This document shows positions 14,403 to 26,930 of a stretch of 64,000 nt of DNA, one piece after another. The notes beneath the pieces were generated by a model that worked only from the letters and a program-made list of their open reading frames with translations, had not been told where the DNA came from and did no database searches. Position 1 is the stretch's first letter. Each line of letters starts with the position of its first letter. Source of the stretch: Chrysomallon squamiferum (taxonomy: Eukaryota > Mollusca > Gastropoda > Neomphalida > Peltospiridae); the NCBI GenBank assembly GCA_012295275.1, contig CM022667.1:13234416-13298415 (forward strand), written 5' to 3'. Made by a program: the position numbers and the translations under genes.

Positions 14403-14535
14403 ATATATATATATACACACACACATACATACATACATACATACATGCATACACCCATACATACATCCATAACCATATATGGATGTATGCATGTGTGTAT
14501 GTATGTATGTATGTATATATATGGATACACACACA
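14403..14535. repeat. Large imperfect inverted repeat built of CATA/TATG units
   Basis: (CATA)n on the left and (TATG)n on the right around a CCATATATGG palindrome (14474-14483), with further TATA/CACA blocks at the outer edges. It can fold as one long hairpin. Confidence 0.75.
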
Positions 14536-14899
14536 CAAACACACGTTTTAAACACTTTTCTCGCTTTTAACGTTATCATAATTATGTGACCAATCCTTTT
14601 CTCATTACCATGACAGCTTGTAGTAATTTTCAACTCTTTATAGCCTTACGTTGTCGATTTCTTCATGATATCCTACGTACCTAACATTCCATTCGTCCGT
14701 TTGTTTTCCATCCGAATGTTCCCTAGAAGAACAGCTGTATATGGTCCGGACATGCAAGATAAATAAATTAAAAAAATCAGGTCACAATCGGTGCATTTAG
14801 GTTAAAATTAATATTTTAAATAGAAAAAAAAAAAAAAAAAAAATCAAACGGATATCAAAATGTATGTATTAACCTTATTCAATAATCAATATATTGGGA

Positions 14900-14936
14900 A
14901 AAAAAAAAAAAAAAATAATAATAATAATAATCATGA

Positions 14937-14987
<51 letters not shown>

Positions 14988-15015
14988 ACAAATAAAATAA
15001 AATAAAATAAAATAA
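14900..15015. repeat. (A)n-(AAT)n-(AAAT)n-(AAAAT)n compound array
   Basis: Successive A-rich arrays with period growing from 3 to 5. Confidence 0.95.
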
Positions 15016-15539
15016 GCCCTTTACGAAATATTAAGATTTAAACAATTTTTATTAATCAGTTAATTAATTTAATTAGCTGTAATAACACTATTGTTATTAT
15101 TAATTAATTTATCTGTATACTTATCTATTTGCTGGGTTATTTTTATTTACTTCAGTTTTGTTCGTAGTTGTTTTTTTTGTTTGTCGAGTGTACATACGTA
15201 CAATTCAGATCAGACTGACTAAAACCGTAAATTCTTTTTTTTTTTGTCCAGTGTATCCGACATTGTTAGAGTACATCTAAAAGCCGAATTAATACCCGCA
15301 CCGAGTACCATGTGAATTATTTATGTCAAAATTTCTCATTAGTGAAACGAAAACACTTTTGTACTAAACAAAGCGTGACCCTGTATCATTATGCCATCAA
15401 CATGCCATCTTCGGTGAGCGGGAAAACGCGCACTCATTAACCGACGTGTCAAAAACGGCAAAAGAAAAGGGCGGGAAATGCCAAAAGATCAATCGTACTG
15501 AGACAACTTTCCAAACGTTACCTATGATTTATTATTTTT

Positions 15540-15630
15540 TGTTTTCTACATTTTATTTTTATTTTATTTTATTTTATTTTATTTTATTTTATTATTTATT
15601 TAATGTAATTACTACTGCTACTTAATAATG

Positions 15631-15708
<78 letters not shown>

Positions 15709-15709
15709 G
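15540..15709. repeat. (TTTTA)n and (AAT)n arrays
   Basis: (TTTTA)n at about 15547-15590 and a perfect (AAT)n at 15629-15709. Confidence 0.95.
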
Positions 15710-16704
15710 AATAAAATAATATTATAATCTAAAATAAATTTTGATTCATTTTTGCAATCACGACATCATATCGGAAATTCAGAAACACACTAACAACATT
15801 CTGAGTATCAACTACAGCAACAATACAGTTACTCGTTGCGCTATCATTATCGCTTCTGTTTATTTATTAAACAATATAAATTATTGATTAATAGAAAGAA
15901 AAAAAAGAGAAATATATATGTATCGTTTGTAAATTATTCACTCCTGTTTTCCATTAGTGAATTCGATACTGTTAATCAATAAAATATGACAGTCTGATTT
16001 AAAACGTGTAACATCAGATTTGAAAAAAACGGAGACATATAAATTTTTAAATTTTAATTATTTGCTGCTGACCCGCCTTATTCGCGGGTTTCTCATCCGC
16101 TGTTTCGACCAAATGCGGTACAAAAAGATTTAAAAATAAAATATAAATAAATAAACGATAATAAAATAAAATAAAATGAACGTATTGTAAACTGTATTCT
16201 TATGGTGACATATTTATGATTCGCTAAAATTCTGTAGACAAGTTGATTTGGGTTTTGGCAGTTCTTAGTACTTATAGGTGGGATTTCAGTTTAAAAAAGA
16301 CGTCAGTTTTATCTCATTTGTACGTCATTTTGTATTTATATATTTGTTTTTCATTCATTTTTTCGTTCATTTATTCATTCATTTGTTTGTTAGTTTGGGT
16401 ATATTCTTATGTTTTATTTATTTTCATTTCAGTCTTATACATTTCTTTTATTTCTTTTTAATTTGTTTTTGCTTTGATTCGATCTGATTTATTTTTGGTT
16501 CTATGAAATTATTTTTATTTTTATTTCTCTTTCATTTTCATTCTTCTTTTTTCGTTCTTATTCTTTCTCTCTTTTTTTCTTTTTTTGTTGTTTTGTTTTT
16601 GCTCTTTTTATTTATTCCATTTCATTTTATATAATATTATATTCCATTTCTGTTTTCATTCCGTTTTTATTTTTTTTTTTTTTTTTATCTTTATTTGTAT
16701 TCTA

Positions 16705-16835
16705 TTTTTCAGTTTTGATATGATTATATACTTTTATTTTTAATTTTAAATATACTTTTATTGCAGTTTATTTTAATGTTTAAATTACGTCACTGTGAAC
16801 AGACGACATTTTCTTTCAGAAAATGTACCGACCGA
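16705..16835. repeat. Dispersed 130-bp repeat, copy A
   Basis: Matches 18474-18598 colinearly: TTTTCAGTTTT..., then TTTATTTTAATG(T/A)TTAAATTACGTCACT..., then a hairpin CATTTTCT-TTC-AGAAAATG (16807-16825). Possibly a fragment of an old mobile element; the family is not recognised. Confidence 0.8.
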
Positions 16836-16923
16836 CCTTCTGCACAAACAAAACGAGATTTGTAAACGAATAAACAAATCAATAACGGTAGTGTATGTTT
16901 CACAAGCACTAGATGACCTCTGG

Positions 16924-16926
<3 letters not shown>

Positions 16927-16989
<63 letters not shown>
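16927..16989. repeat. (GA)n microsatellite
   Basis: Perfect GA array, 90 bp after repeat copy A. Confidence 0.97.
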
Positions 16990-16991
<2 letters not shown>

Positions 16992-17817
16992 TTTTATCTT
17001 GTGTGTTACAAACAATAAAAAAAGAAACAGTGTCTACTGCTGTTCTGCCGTGCTGAATTATCACAGTGCACTCTTAGTTACCAGAATACAAAACAAAAAA
17101 CACGTGTTATTACTTTACAGAGAATTATATGATTTTCGCTATACAAGATCTCATATAGACAGATACACGCTATTTCGTCATTTCCTCATTTAACAAATAT
17201 GTGTGTGTATATGTGTGTGCGTTTACGAGTTCGCATGTATATGCGTGTAGTGTTCAACAACATTTGGATATGTATATTTGTATACAATCTCTACAGCGAC
17301 ATTGTCTTCGTGTATATATAAATATATATATTCTCGGCGTGAACATACATACTGTTATAATTAATATACATTATGTTGTGACAACGTTGGTGTCTGATTT
17401 GTGACGGTGTACGTGTAATGTGACAACACGTCCACTACGACAACACGCACGCGTAGTTTGTGTTGATGACGTGACGACGTAATTAACGTCCGTTTTGAGT
17501 TCGCGAGACAGGAAATTTTTCTCTTTCTTTTTTGTTTTTTCTACGACTCGTTCTCTCTGTTTTACCTTGGAAATACTTGGCAGTACACCTTGACACATTC
17601 CTCGGTTAACACAAGACACTTGTTCTTACTAACCCATCCCCGCCTTCTTCCCACTTCCCCTTTCAAAATAGCTACCAGAATATATATGTGCCTGTGTGTT
17701 TCGAATGTCAGCATTATTATTTATTTATTTATTTTATTTTTGTTTGTTTGTTTCGTTATTTGTTTTTTTCTGTTTCTTTATTTTTTATTTTTTTTTTTTT
17801 TTTTTAAATTAATTTGT

Positions 17818-17910
17818 TATTATTTATTATTATTATAATTATTTTTATTATTATTACTGTTATTATTATTATTATTACTATTATTATTGTTACTGTTATT
17901 ATTATTATTA

Positions 17911-17980
<70 letters not shown>

Positions 17981-18011
17981 GATTATTATTTTTATTATTA
18001 TTATTATTATT
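17818..18011. repeat. (ATT)n array, imperfect
   Basis: Long ATT tract with scattered CTG/TTG/TTC variants. Confidence 0.95.
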
Positions 18012-18294
18012 GTTTGTTTCTAGTATGAATCTAATAACCAAAAACAAATTAGGAAAAAAAAAAATAAAATCATGTGATCTAAGAAACTAGAAAAAATAAA
18101 AATAAAAATAAAATAATAATGATGAACGTATGCAAAAAAACTATCGTAACCACAACAAAAGATCTAACATCTGATAACATCAGCATGCCCGTTGACGTCT
18201 TGATAAGCAAAGGTGCGTTGTCGCCTTCGTTGTCTTCATGACCAAGAAATTAGATGCATTAAAATCATTTTTTAGATCATCATCACCACTATCG

Positions 18295-18325
<31 letters not shown>

Positions 18326-18473
18326 CATCATCACAGTGATTGCGGGTTTGTTCTCTAGATTATAGTCGTTTCATAGCTATATATATATATATATTTTAAA
18401 TTATATATAATTTTGTTCAGTTTCATTATTGTTTTCATTTTGTTTTTATTTTTGTTTTTAAATTAACTTATAT

Positions 18474-18598
18474 ATATTTTCAGTTTTTGATTAGATTTAT
18501 GCTTTTATTTTTATTTACTTTTACTGCAATTTATTTTAATGATTAAATTACGTCACTATAAACAGACGATATTTTCTGACAGAAAATGCACCGATTAA
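18474..18598. repeat. Dispersed 130-bp repeat, copy B
   Basis: Second copy of the 16705-16835 element. The terminal hairpin is kept as ATTTTCT-GAC-AGAAAAT (18571-18587): the stem is unchanged and the loop differs. Confidence 0.8.
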
Positions 18599-18805
18599 AT
18601 TTATTTTATTAATTTATTATGTCAGTATTATTCGTATGGTGATCGAGATGTCTGTGTCTTGTTTGTAATGCACCATCCCGGTTGCATTATCATTCATTGT
18701 AGCATTTAGTTATTGCAGCCCCCCAAAAAACCAAACAACAACCCCCCCAAAAATACTTTTCCTCTATGTACAAAAATTGATCGTGTGCTTTTTCCCCTAA
18801 ATTTT

Positions 18806-18980
18806 TTTGTTTATTTATTTATTATCTTATTATTTTGCTTATTATTTTATTATTTTATTTATTTATTATTTTATTATTTTATTTATTTATTATTTAATTT
18901 ATTTTATTTATTTATTATTTTATTCATTGATTTATTTATTTATTATTATTATTTTATTATTTTATTTATTTATTTATGCT
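18806..18980. repeat. (TTTA)n/(TTAT)n field
   Basis: Degenerate four- and five-base T/A repeats, giving spurious Leu/Tyr/Ile frames. Confidence 0.92.
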
Positions 18981-19409
18981 AAATTACGAATTCATTACTT
19001 ATTGATTATCAGGTATTTTTATTCGTATTACTAAATTCTTCTAACAATCAAATCGCAAACCTGTTCTCAGCATTCTTTCAATGAATAATGAAAATATTTT
19101 CAAAATCACTCTGACGAAATGCAACATTATCCTTCTTTTTCTTTCCCTCACATTCCCGAAATATTTGAAGAAATAAATATGTGACGTGTTTAAAATTTAA
19201 TAAAAATGTGGTAAAACGAGAAGGTAACAAAAAGAAGAATTTATTGTTGATACGCACAGTCATTATAAATGAACAACGTATGAAGTTTTTATTCTAATAA
19301 ACCTGTTTAGTATGAACGACGTATGTTTTTGAATAACATTGTAATATATGAAAAAATAAAAGATACAACCTATATTTTTAGATATATGTAAAGAGAGGGA
19401 ATATATATA

Positions 19410-19500
<91 letters not shown>
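19410..19500. repeat. (TA)n-(GA)n compound microsatellite
   Basis: TA array (about 19415-19445) directly joined to a perfect GA array. Confidence 0.97.
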
Positions 19501-19505
<5 letters not shown>

Positions 19506-19723
19506 AGAGAGGCTGCAAGATAGAAACAATTATGGGTGTTTACTTGTGTTTGTGCATAGATAAATAGATAAACAGATAGATGATATAACAAACAGACATA
19601 CGGAAAAACAAATAAATATACAGAGCTTGTTATCGCTATTGTTCTTCTTTTTATTACTATTACTGTTATTTTTTGTTTATTGCTGTTCTTGTTATTGCTG
19701 CTGTTGCTGCTGTTCTTGTTGCA

Positions 19724-19758
<35 letters not shown>

Positions 19759-19884
19759 CATCATTATCATAATTTCAGAACACACCCAGTTACACAATAA
19801 TTCACGGTTTCAAATTCCCGTGCATTCCTTGAGCAAAACATAAAACACCGTCCGGTTTGATCTTGAAAGCAATGGCGCTAAAAA

Positions 19885-19915
<31 letters not shown>

Positions 19916-20165
19916 TTAAGGCGCGAGAAAATTGTGAATTCCGTGCTCGGCAGGGCATGTTTTATGTCAGGTTGGAGACGGGGGAGTGGGGGGTACACTG
20001 CACCGATCTGACCACCATCATCACCACTGAAATAACTCGCAGGTAACCTAGCCATTAAGTGTACTAATTAAACTGAACACCTGATGAAAGGTATTTACGA
20101 AGTATCGCAATAATTAGAAAAAAAAAAAAAAAAAAATCCTGGTACAGTACCAGTGCACTAATCGA

Positions 20166-20180
20166 TCAACAGATGGCGCT
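20166..20180 (+). promoter_or_regulatory. CTCF-like motif
   Basis: TCAACAGATGGCGCT matches 13 of 15 positions of the CTCF consensus CCASYAGRKGGCRSY, with the 11-base core perfect. Binding is not shown. Confidence 0.3.
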
Positions 20181-20288
20181 GTTGTTTGAAAACATAATGG
20201 ACCGCAAAGCCAGTTGGGTGCGTTCAGATTAATAAGTGACCACGGGTCACAGATTTATTCATCATCGTCCCTGGTGATTGCTGGTGGT

Positions 20289-20322
20289 GGGGAAAGGTGG
20301 GGAAAAGGTGGGGCAATGTGGG
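20289..20322 (+). other. G-quadruplex-forming motif
   Basis: Four G-tracts (GGGG, GGGG, GGGG, GGG) separated by loops of 6, 7 and 6 nt, built from repeated GGGGAAAGGT units. Confidence 0.55.
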
Positions 20323-20468
20323 TAGAGTGAAATCTGACATCTGTTGCTGAGGTATTTAATCTGATATTTTTAAATGGGCATTTTGAATTGAAGTTTTAAA
20401 CAGTAATGTAAGTTTTCTTATATTTTACACCTTTATTTCATATATGTATAAAAAAAATATATAAAAAA

Positions 20469-20472
<4 letters not shown>

Positions 20473-20535
<63 letters not shown>
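20473..20535. repeat. (CT)n microsatellite
   Basis: Perfect CT array. Confidence 0.97.
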
Positions 20536-20537
<2 letters not shown>

Positions 20538-20811
20538 ATATATTTATGTATGTGTCTGAATGCGTGTAAATATCAACATTAGAAATACATACACACTCAA
20601 GGAAAAATTCATTTTTCATATTAATACGTAATATTCATGCATACATACACACAAGTGTATAAAATAACGAACTGATCGGGCTTAGCCAAATAGTAAGTGC
20701 TGGGGTCAATAGGTGTAACACAAACCTGCACCTGAACTGACATTCTGTTTAGAAGTAAGACAGGCACACTTTGATTAATACTGTTTAGTCACATACTCAA
20801 GTAGAGCATAT

Positions 20812-20925
20812 ATACATACATACATACATAGATACATACATAGATACATACATATATACATACATACATACTTAGATATATACATATATACATTTATACA
20901 TACCTTCATATAAACGTGCATACAT
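20812..20925. repeat. (CATA)n degenerate array
   Basis: CATA units with GATA variants, thinning out towards 21010. Confidence 0.9.
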
Positions 20926-21171
20926 ACATCCATTCAGAGTATATCATACATAGACTGAAACATACATTATACACACATATACACCCACATAAATACACAC
21001 GCACATATACGTACGTAGATAGATGGATAAACTGATCGAAAGATTCTCGTCATTGGCATCTTACGTCTGTGAGTGAGATGGATAGACTGCTAAAATAATT
21101 AACATAATTTCATATTCATTCTTTTGAGGCTTATTTATTTAGATCAGTATACTTTGTTCACAATAGACTGA

Positions 21172-21296
21172 CGCGCGCGCTCACGCTCACACACACAACA
21201 CAGATACGCACACACAACACACACACAACACAGATACGCACACACACCACACAAACAACACACACACAGACACACACACACACAACACACACACGC
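21172..21296. repeat. (CG)n/(CA)n alternating tract
   Basis: Starts GACGCGCGCGCTCACGC, then CA-rich with ACACAGATACGCACACAC occurring twice. Alternating purine-pyrimidine sequence of this kind can adopt Z-DNA. Confidence 0.9.
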
Positions 21297-21724
21297 AGTT
21301 TCCCGCACTGACACTGGATCTGCAAGGCGGCTGCCAACAGCTCGAGGTGCAGACAGGCGTAGCACTCACTTGAATACTGGCGTAAGAAAGTTTTATTCGC
21401 AGTTCGCGTGATGACGATCACATGCTCAGCCAGAATGATCGACTGCGGTGGGGGTCGGTCAACCCAGGAGTATTCTTGGTGTGAATAATCGCCATTTTTT
21501 GAAGGCTAGTGTTTCCAGAATCTGTCGATGCATATCCTGTTCGCACTTGAAACGCACCACCCATGTAGCCTTCCAGTTCCACACAGATAGGGATTGTTAA
21601 AGTGGCTTTTTTTTTTCTTGCTGGCACGCTTATGTATATATACATATTTATATTTATGCTGTTTTATTTTTCCCCTGTGTGGTCGTACACATGACAAGTA
21701 CTCGCAACCTTAGGGTTCCAAGGT

Positions 21725-22285
21725 GCCCCGACCTCTTAAGGGTTAAGTAGATACTGACAAATTTTGGATTAATTATGTACTGACAAATTTGGGGTTAACG
21801 ACGTACTGACAAATTCGGGGTTAATTATGTACGTACTGACAGAATAAGGATCACGTCACCGCTGACAGCGTAAGTGTTAAATACGTGTTGAGAAGTGTAC
21901 AGTTAAACACGAATCGACGGTGTAGTTAAATGCGTACGAAGTTAAATACGTATTTAGAAATCTAGGTTCAGATACGTATGGACAGATATGTATTCACAAC
22001 CTAGAGTTAAATACGTACTGCCAACCCGCAGTTTAATATATTTTAATAACAGTTAAACGCATAGTGTCAAAGCTCATGAGAAACTGTAGAGAAACCTAAT
22101 GAGAAACTATTGATAAACCTATTGAGAAACTATAGAGAAACCTAGATTTAAAAACAGTCTAGAGTTAAACAGTTCTGGCAAAGCATTCGTTAAATATGTG
22201 TAGACAGTCTACAGTCAAACCTAAAATTAATTACTTATATTGACAAATCTAGGGTTAAATACTTGTGACAAATCGAGAGTTTTGA
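21725..22285. repeat. Degenerate minisatellite, motif GTTAAATACGTACTGACAAA
   Basis: Many diverged units of roughly 26-40 bp, clearest at 21741-21835 where '(T)ACTGACAAATTTGGGGTTAA' recurs. Related units continue to about 22285. A local sub-array near 22075-22145 repeats ATGAGAAACTATAGAGAAACCT about three times. Confidence 0.75.
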
Positions 22286-22914
22286 TTGTTTTTCAGTTGT
22301 TGTTTTTTTAGTTTTGTTTGTTTATTTGTTAGTAGGTATGATAACTTTAAGGTTCCAGTATCTTCTGATAACAGAAAAAGGCGGCGCCCCTGTATTTTTC
22401 AAACTCTGCTCCTTCATTATTATGCATGGTTATTTATTACGATAATTAAACAAAGCCCGAAAATATGCAGAAAATATCTGGCTTAATTCTTCTAACCTTC
22501 AGATACAGTTTAACTATTATTTCTGAGAACGGGTCTTTTCAAAATCGTTAAGTCTAATTCATTGGATTTCTATACGAAACTAAAACCGATAAAACTCGTG
22601 AACATTCATTCGTAACAAACGACATCAATATATTTAATTTCGGCCTCCGGATTAAAATCCATTAACTGACATTTTAGAATGTGCACGTGTCTTAAAAAAA
22701 GATCATGTTACGACGTCCATGATGTATAGCCACAATGCTGAATGGAATTTGTATAGTTAAGTGAAACAGTAAATAAATATAATATTACGGCATCTATGAT
22801 TTACTGCGTATGTGTGTTTGTGTGTGTGGATATATATATATATATATATAATTATATGTGTACACATGTTTGTGTTAATATATATGTATGTATGTGTAAG
22901 TATGTTTGTATGCG

Positions 22915-23134
22915 AGAGAGAGGGGGAGAAAGAGAGAACGAAAGAGCGAGAGAAAGAATGAGTGAAACCTAACGATAGAGAAAGGGAGGGAGAGAGGAGC
23001 AGAGACTAAGACAGAGAGAGAGAGAGAGAGAGAAATAGATAGATGGATATATATAGAGAGAGATAGATAGAGAGATAGACAGATAGAGAAAGAGAGAGAG
23101 CGAGAGAGAGCGACAGAGATAGAGAGATAGATAG

Positions 23135-23195
<61 letters not shown>

Positions 23196-23199
23196 TAGC

Positions 23200-23247
<48 letters not shown>
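22915..23247. repeat. GA-rich compound microsatellite field
   Basis: Several perfect GA runs (the longest about 23143-23186 and 23219-23247), mixed with GATA, GACA and GAAA variants. Confidence 0.95.
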
Positions 23248-23250
<3 letters not shown>

Positions 23251-24480
23251 ATGTTAAAAATCGAAACAATAAACACATAACATCAAGACATCTTCATTGT
23301 GAAGAAAACAGCAAAGAAATTGTCTGGCAGAATGAATGATGAACACACGCGTCCTAATTAAAACACAATAAAGATTCTCACATTTCCCGTGTCTCGCGTT
23401 GCTTGCACTATTTGCTAGAAAAAAGAAACAATTCGAACACCGATGTATCCGTTACGTGTATTAATTTCATGGAATGTCGCCTTGTGGGTTGATGACAACG
23501 AAAAGCACCGAGTCACCCAGTATAAATTATACATAATGTAATAAACACACTTAAACACAAATAAACACACACAAAAAAAAAAAAAAAAATTAAAACACCA
23601 AAAAAAAAAAAAAAAAAAAAAAAAGTGAAAAGGATGATAGAACAAGTAATAATGTATTATTTAATATATTTTTTTTTTATTTGTTTGTTTGTTTAAAATA
23701 AAGAACGAAAGAACGAAAAAAAAAAAAAAAAAAAGAAGTAAAAAAAAAAAAAAAAAAAAAAAACAAACAACAACAACAATAAAATAAATACAATAAAATA
23801 AGGATAAAATAAATAAATATTGTGTGTGTGTGTATGTATGTATGAGTATATATATATATAAACAAAATATGAAATAAAATGAATTAAAAAAAAAAAAAGC
23901 GCAAATGTAAATAACGATAAAAAGAAACATGAAATAAACAAAAACATTAAGCGTTACAAACAAACCTCTGTAAAAGAAGCAGATTTAAAATTTACGTCAA
24001 ATTCGCCGTCACGCAGATCTCACGATTTTCTCAGATTTCGCTACTGCGGCTCGATTCAACACTTTGTGACAAATTCGAGACAAGACACGCATAGTTTACG
24101 AGCAGAGATTTAACAGAAGTCAAACAATACGCTTTATGTTACAGATACAAATGACCAAGAGTAATAGAAATCTGTGTTGTTGTTGTCTTCTGCTTTTTCT
24201 CTTCTTTTCTTTTCTTTTAATTCATCATCTTCTTGTTAGGTTGCTTTGACTTTTGTGTCGAGTTGCAGTAGGACGACAGATTAAAAGCCAAGAAGGCGAC
24301 GAAATCAGATTTGATTTAAAATCAATAAAATATTGATAGATTTATTTAAGAAAGCTTTTCTTGTTACCTGTGAAGAATGCAGGAGAATTGAAATGAAATG
24401 AAAATAAAATAAAATACGTGTTTAAAATACAAAGTTTACATATTTGATTTTCTCTAATTATGAACATATACCTTAACTTC

Positions 24481-24543
24481 TCTCTCTCTCTCTCTCTCGC
24501 TCTCTGTATGTCTCTCACAAAACACATACACATATAAAGAGAG

Positions 24544-24612
<69 letters not shown>
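24481..24612. repeat. (CT)n ... (GA)n inverted microsatellite pair
   Basis: Left arm 24481-24505 and right arm from 24540 are exact reverse complements, including the interruption CTCGCTC/GAGCGAG, with a 34-nt spacer. The GA array then continues to 24612. Confidence 0.85.
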
Positions 24613-24618
<6 letters not shown>

Positions 24619-24739
24619 CAATAAGAGAAAGAGCAAAGATAGAGAAAATATGAATAGAAAAAGAAAAAGATGGTCAGTTGGTAAATATATAAATGTGTTT
24701 GAGTGTGCGAGTGTGTGTATATGAGTGTGTATATATATA

Positions 24740-24829
24740 TACTATTGTTGTTGTTGTTTATCTTCTGCTTCTTGTTGTTCTTATTATAACTTATGTTGTT
24801 GTTATTACTACTATCACTATTATTATTAT

Positions 24830-24861
<32 letters not shown>

Positions 24862-24895
24862 TTATTATTATTATTATAATTATTATTATTATTTG
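24740..24895. repeat. (TTG)n, (TAC)n and (ATT)n compound tract
   Basis: TTGTTG block, then (CTA)n at 24830-24860, then (ATT)n. Confidence 0.9.
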
Positions 24896-25235
24896 ATTCA
24901 ATTTATTATTATGAAAGGATGTATATTCAGCCTTATTATGCTTCTTGTCGTATTTCCACCTGCAGCATGCTCACTTTATAAGTAAGTAAATAAATAAATA
25001 AATAAATATTAAAAAAACCAAAAACGAAACAAGAACTGATTTTGTGACGTCATTTTCAGGAAGTACGCTCACAACGAAAACAGTCGTCATATTCTGTACA
25101 GAGCTGCGTCGTTACGGCTCCCGGATGTGTAGTCACTGACATTAAACACTAACATTAACAAGCTTTAGATGGGAAACATTGGCCAGAAGCCGAAACCCAC
25201 AATGACATTCCAAGAATTCATTCTCACTCTTTTAC

Positions 25236-25266
<31 letters not shown>

Positions 25267-25676
25267 AAAAAAAATAAAAAAAAGTAAATAAAAAAAATAA
25301 AATAAAAAATAAAAAATAAAAAATAAAAATGATGAAAGAAAATACAGAAAGAGCAAAAAGAAACCGCAGAATTTCTTTCTCTCTTTTTCTTTCATGTTTA
25401 CAAAAATGCGAATAAAGATGCACCTAACACTACAATATCTATGTTAATGCTCGGAGAATTTGATCGTAAAAGAGTTAAGTACGTCATTTATTTAGCCTAT
25501 TCCAGTCGCCACATTCTTTGGACCGTGGGGGGTTGTCGGCGTGCGGTGATAACACATAATTCGATATTGTTTTTTCTCTTTGGAATCTCTCTCTAACTCA
25601 CTCCGAGTGCAAAAACAAGAACGGATAACTATTCCTGGTTACCAGATTGCCTGCCCCCCCCCACCTCCCCGTGGAT

Positions 25677-25691
25677 CACGTAGGGGGCGCC
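25677..25691 (+). promoter_or_regulatory. CTCF-like motif
   Basis: CACGTAGGGGGCGCC: the 11-base core YAGRKGGCRSY is perfect; 13 of 15 positions match overall. It lies just after a C-rich run (25653-25669). Confidence 0.3.
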
Positions 25692-25889
25692 ACCTGCAAT
25701 AATAAATACCCAGCATCCCAAAGGTCTTTATTCTTTCATTCCAAAGTATTTAGTTCGCCTGTGTTGTCTATCTTTAGTTGGTGCATCGCAGACTTTAGAC
25801 TTTACGATTTCGTCTTCTACTCTTTCAACGTCCAGTCGTAAATCAGTAATACTGATACAAACAGTTTGTTTTTTTTCTTCTTCTTCTGG

Positions 25890-26112
<223 letters not shown>

Positions 26113-26355
26113 TGCGTCTCAACGTATATCTGTCAGTTTCTCATTCTGTCTTTCTTCAGACTTTATCGATTTCCTACAAATAGAAGTAAATTTATTTTAC
26201 ACCTTATTTATCTAATTAACTGTCATATTTGTCCCTCACAAAATCACACGCACACTCACATAGAGTCGATCATACACGCACATGTACACACACACACGCA
26301 TACGGACATATATACATCCACTCACATTTATATATAAACACAAACTCTCTCTGTC

Positions 26356-26507
<152 letters not shown>

Positions 26508-26871
26508 TTTTTTCTCTGCGACTGCAGGTGCAGTTTCTGCAAATCTCCAATCAGGAAACGAAATACGAAATTGTTCCTAATTAGCAACAAATTTGTTCCA
26601 AACTGCAGTGTTTTTCTACAGATACACACTTTCAGCATCGTAAACACAACTTTTATCTTAAGCGTCTTTATAAATTATCGTTAAGGTTGAAGAATATAGA
26701 ATACAGCTACAGCAACTACAGCATCAATGATGGCGAATATGACGACGACGAAGATGTTGATGGTATTGATGATGGTGCTCATAATAATGACGACAAAGGA
26801 ATACGAATAACATATATACTACTACTACCACTACTACTATCACCACTACTGCTGCTACTACTACTAACACT

Positions 26872-26930
26872 GATAATAATAATAATAATAATAATAATAA
26901 TTATTATTATTATTATTATTATTATTATAA
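26872..26930. repeat. (AAT)n-(ATT)n perfect inverted repeat
   Basis: AAT units switch to ATT units at about 26900, giving a nearly perfect palindrome of about 56 bp without a spacer. Confidence 0.9.

Larger units (their letters stand above)
10945..20160. other. Intergenic, no gene seen
   Basis: AT-rich DNA with (AC)n, (TATG)n, (AAAT)n, (AAT)n and (GA)n arrays. Longer stretches without arrays (11280-11900, 12960-13500, 15160-15530, 19990-20160) look single-copy but carry no supported coding exon. Confidence 0.6.
20161..25676. other. Intergenic, no gene seen
   Basis: Contains (CT)n, (CA)n, (CATA)n and a 330-bp GA field, plus the degenerate minisatellite at 21725-22285. Array-free stretches (22290-22800, 23940-24340, 25020-25200) carry no supported coding exon. 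Confidence 0.6.

Noticed and set aside
16071-16089. ACCCGC-CTTATTC-GCGGGT hairpin as a possible terminator or RNA element
   Set aside because: A 6-bp stem is too short to be notable, and bacterial-style terminators are not relevant in this setting.
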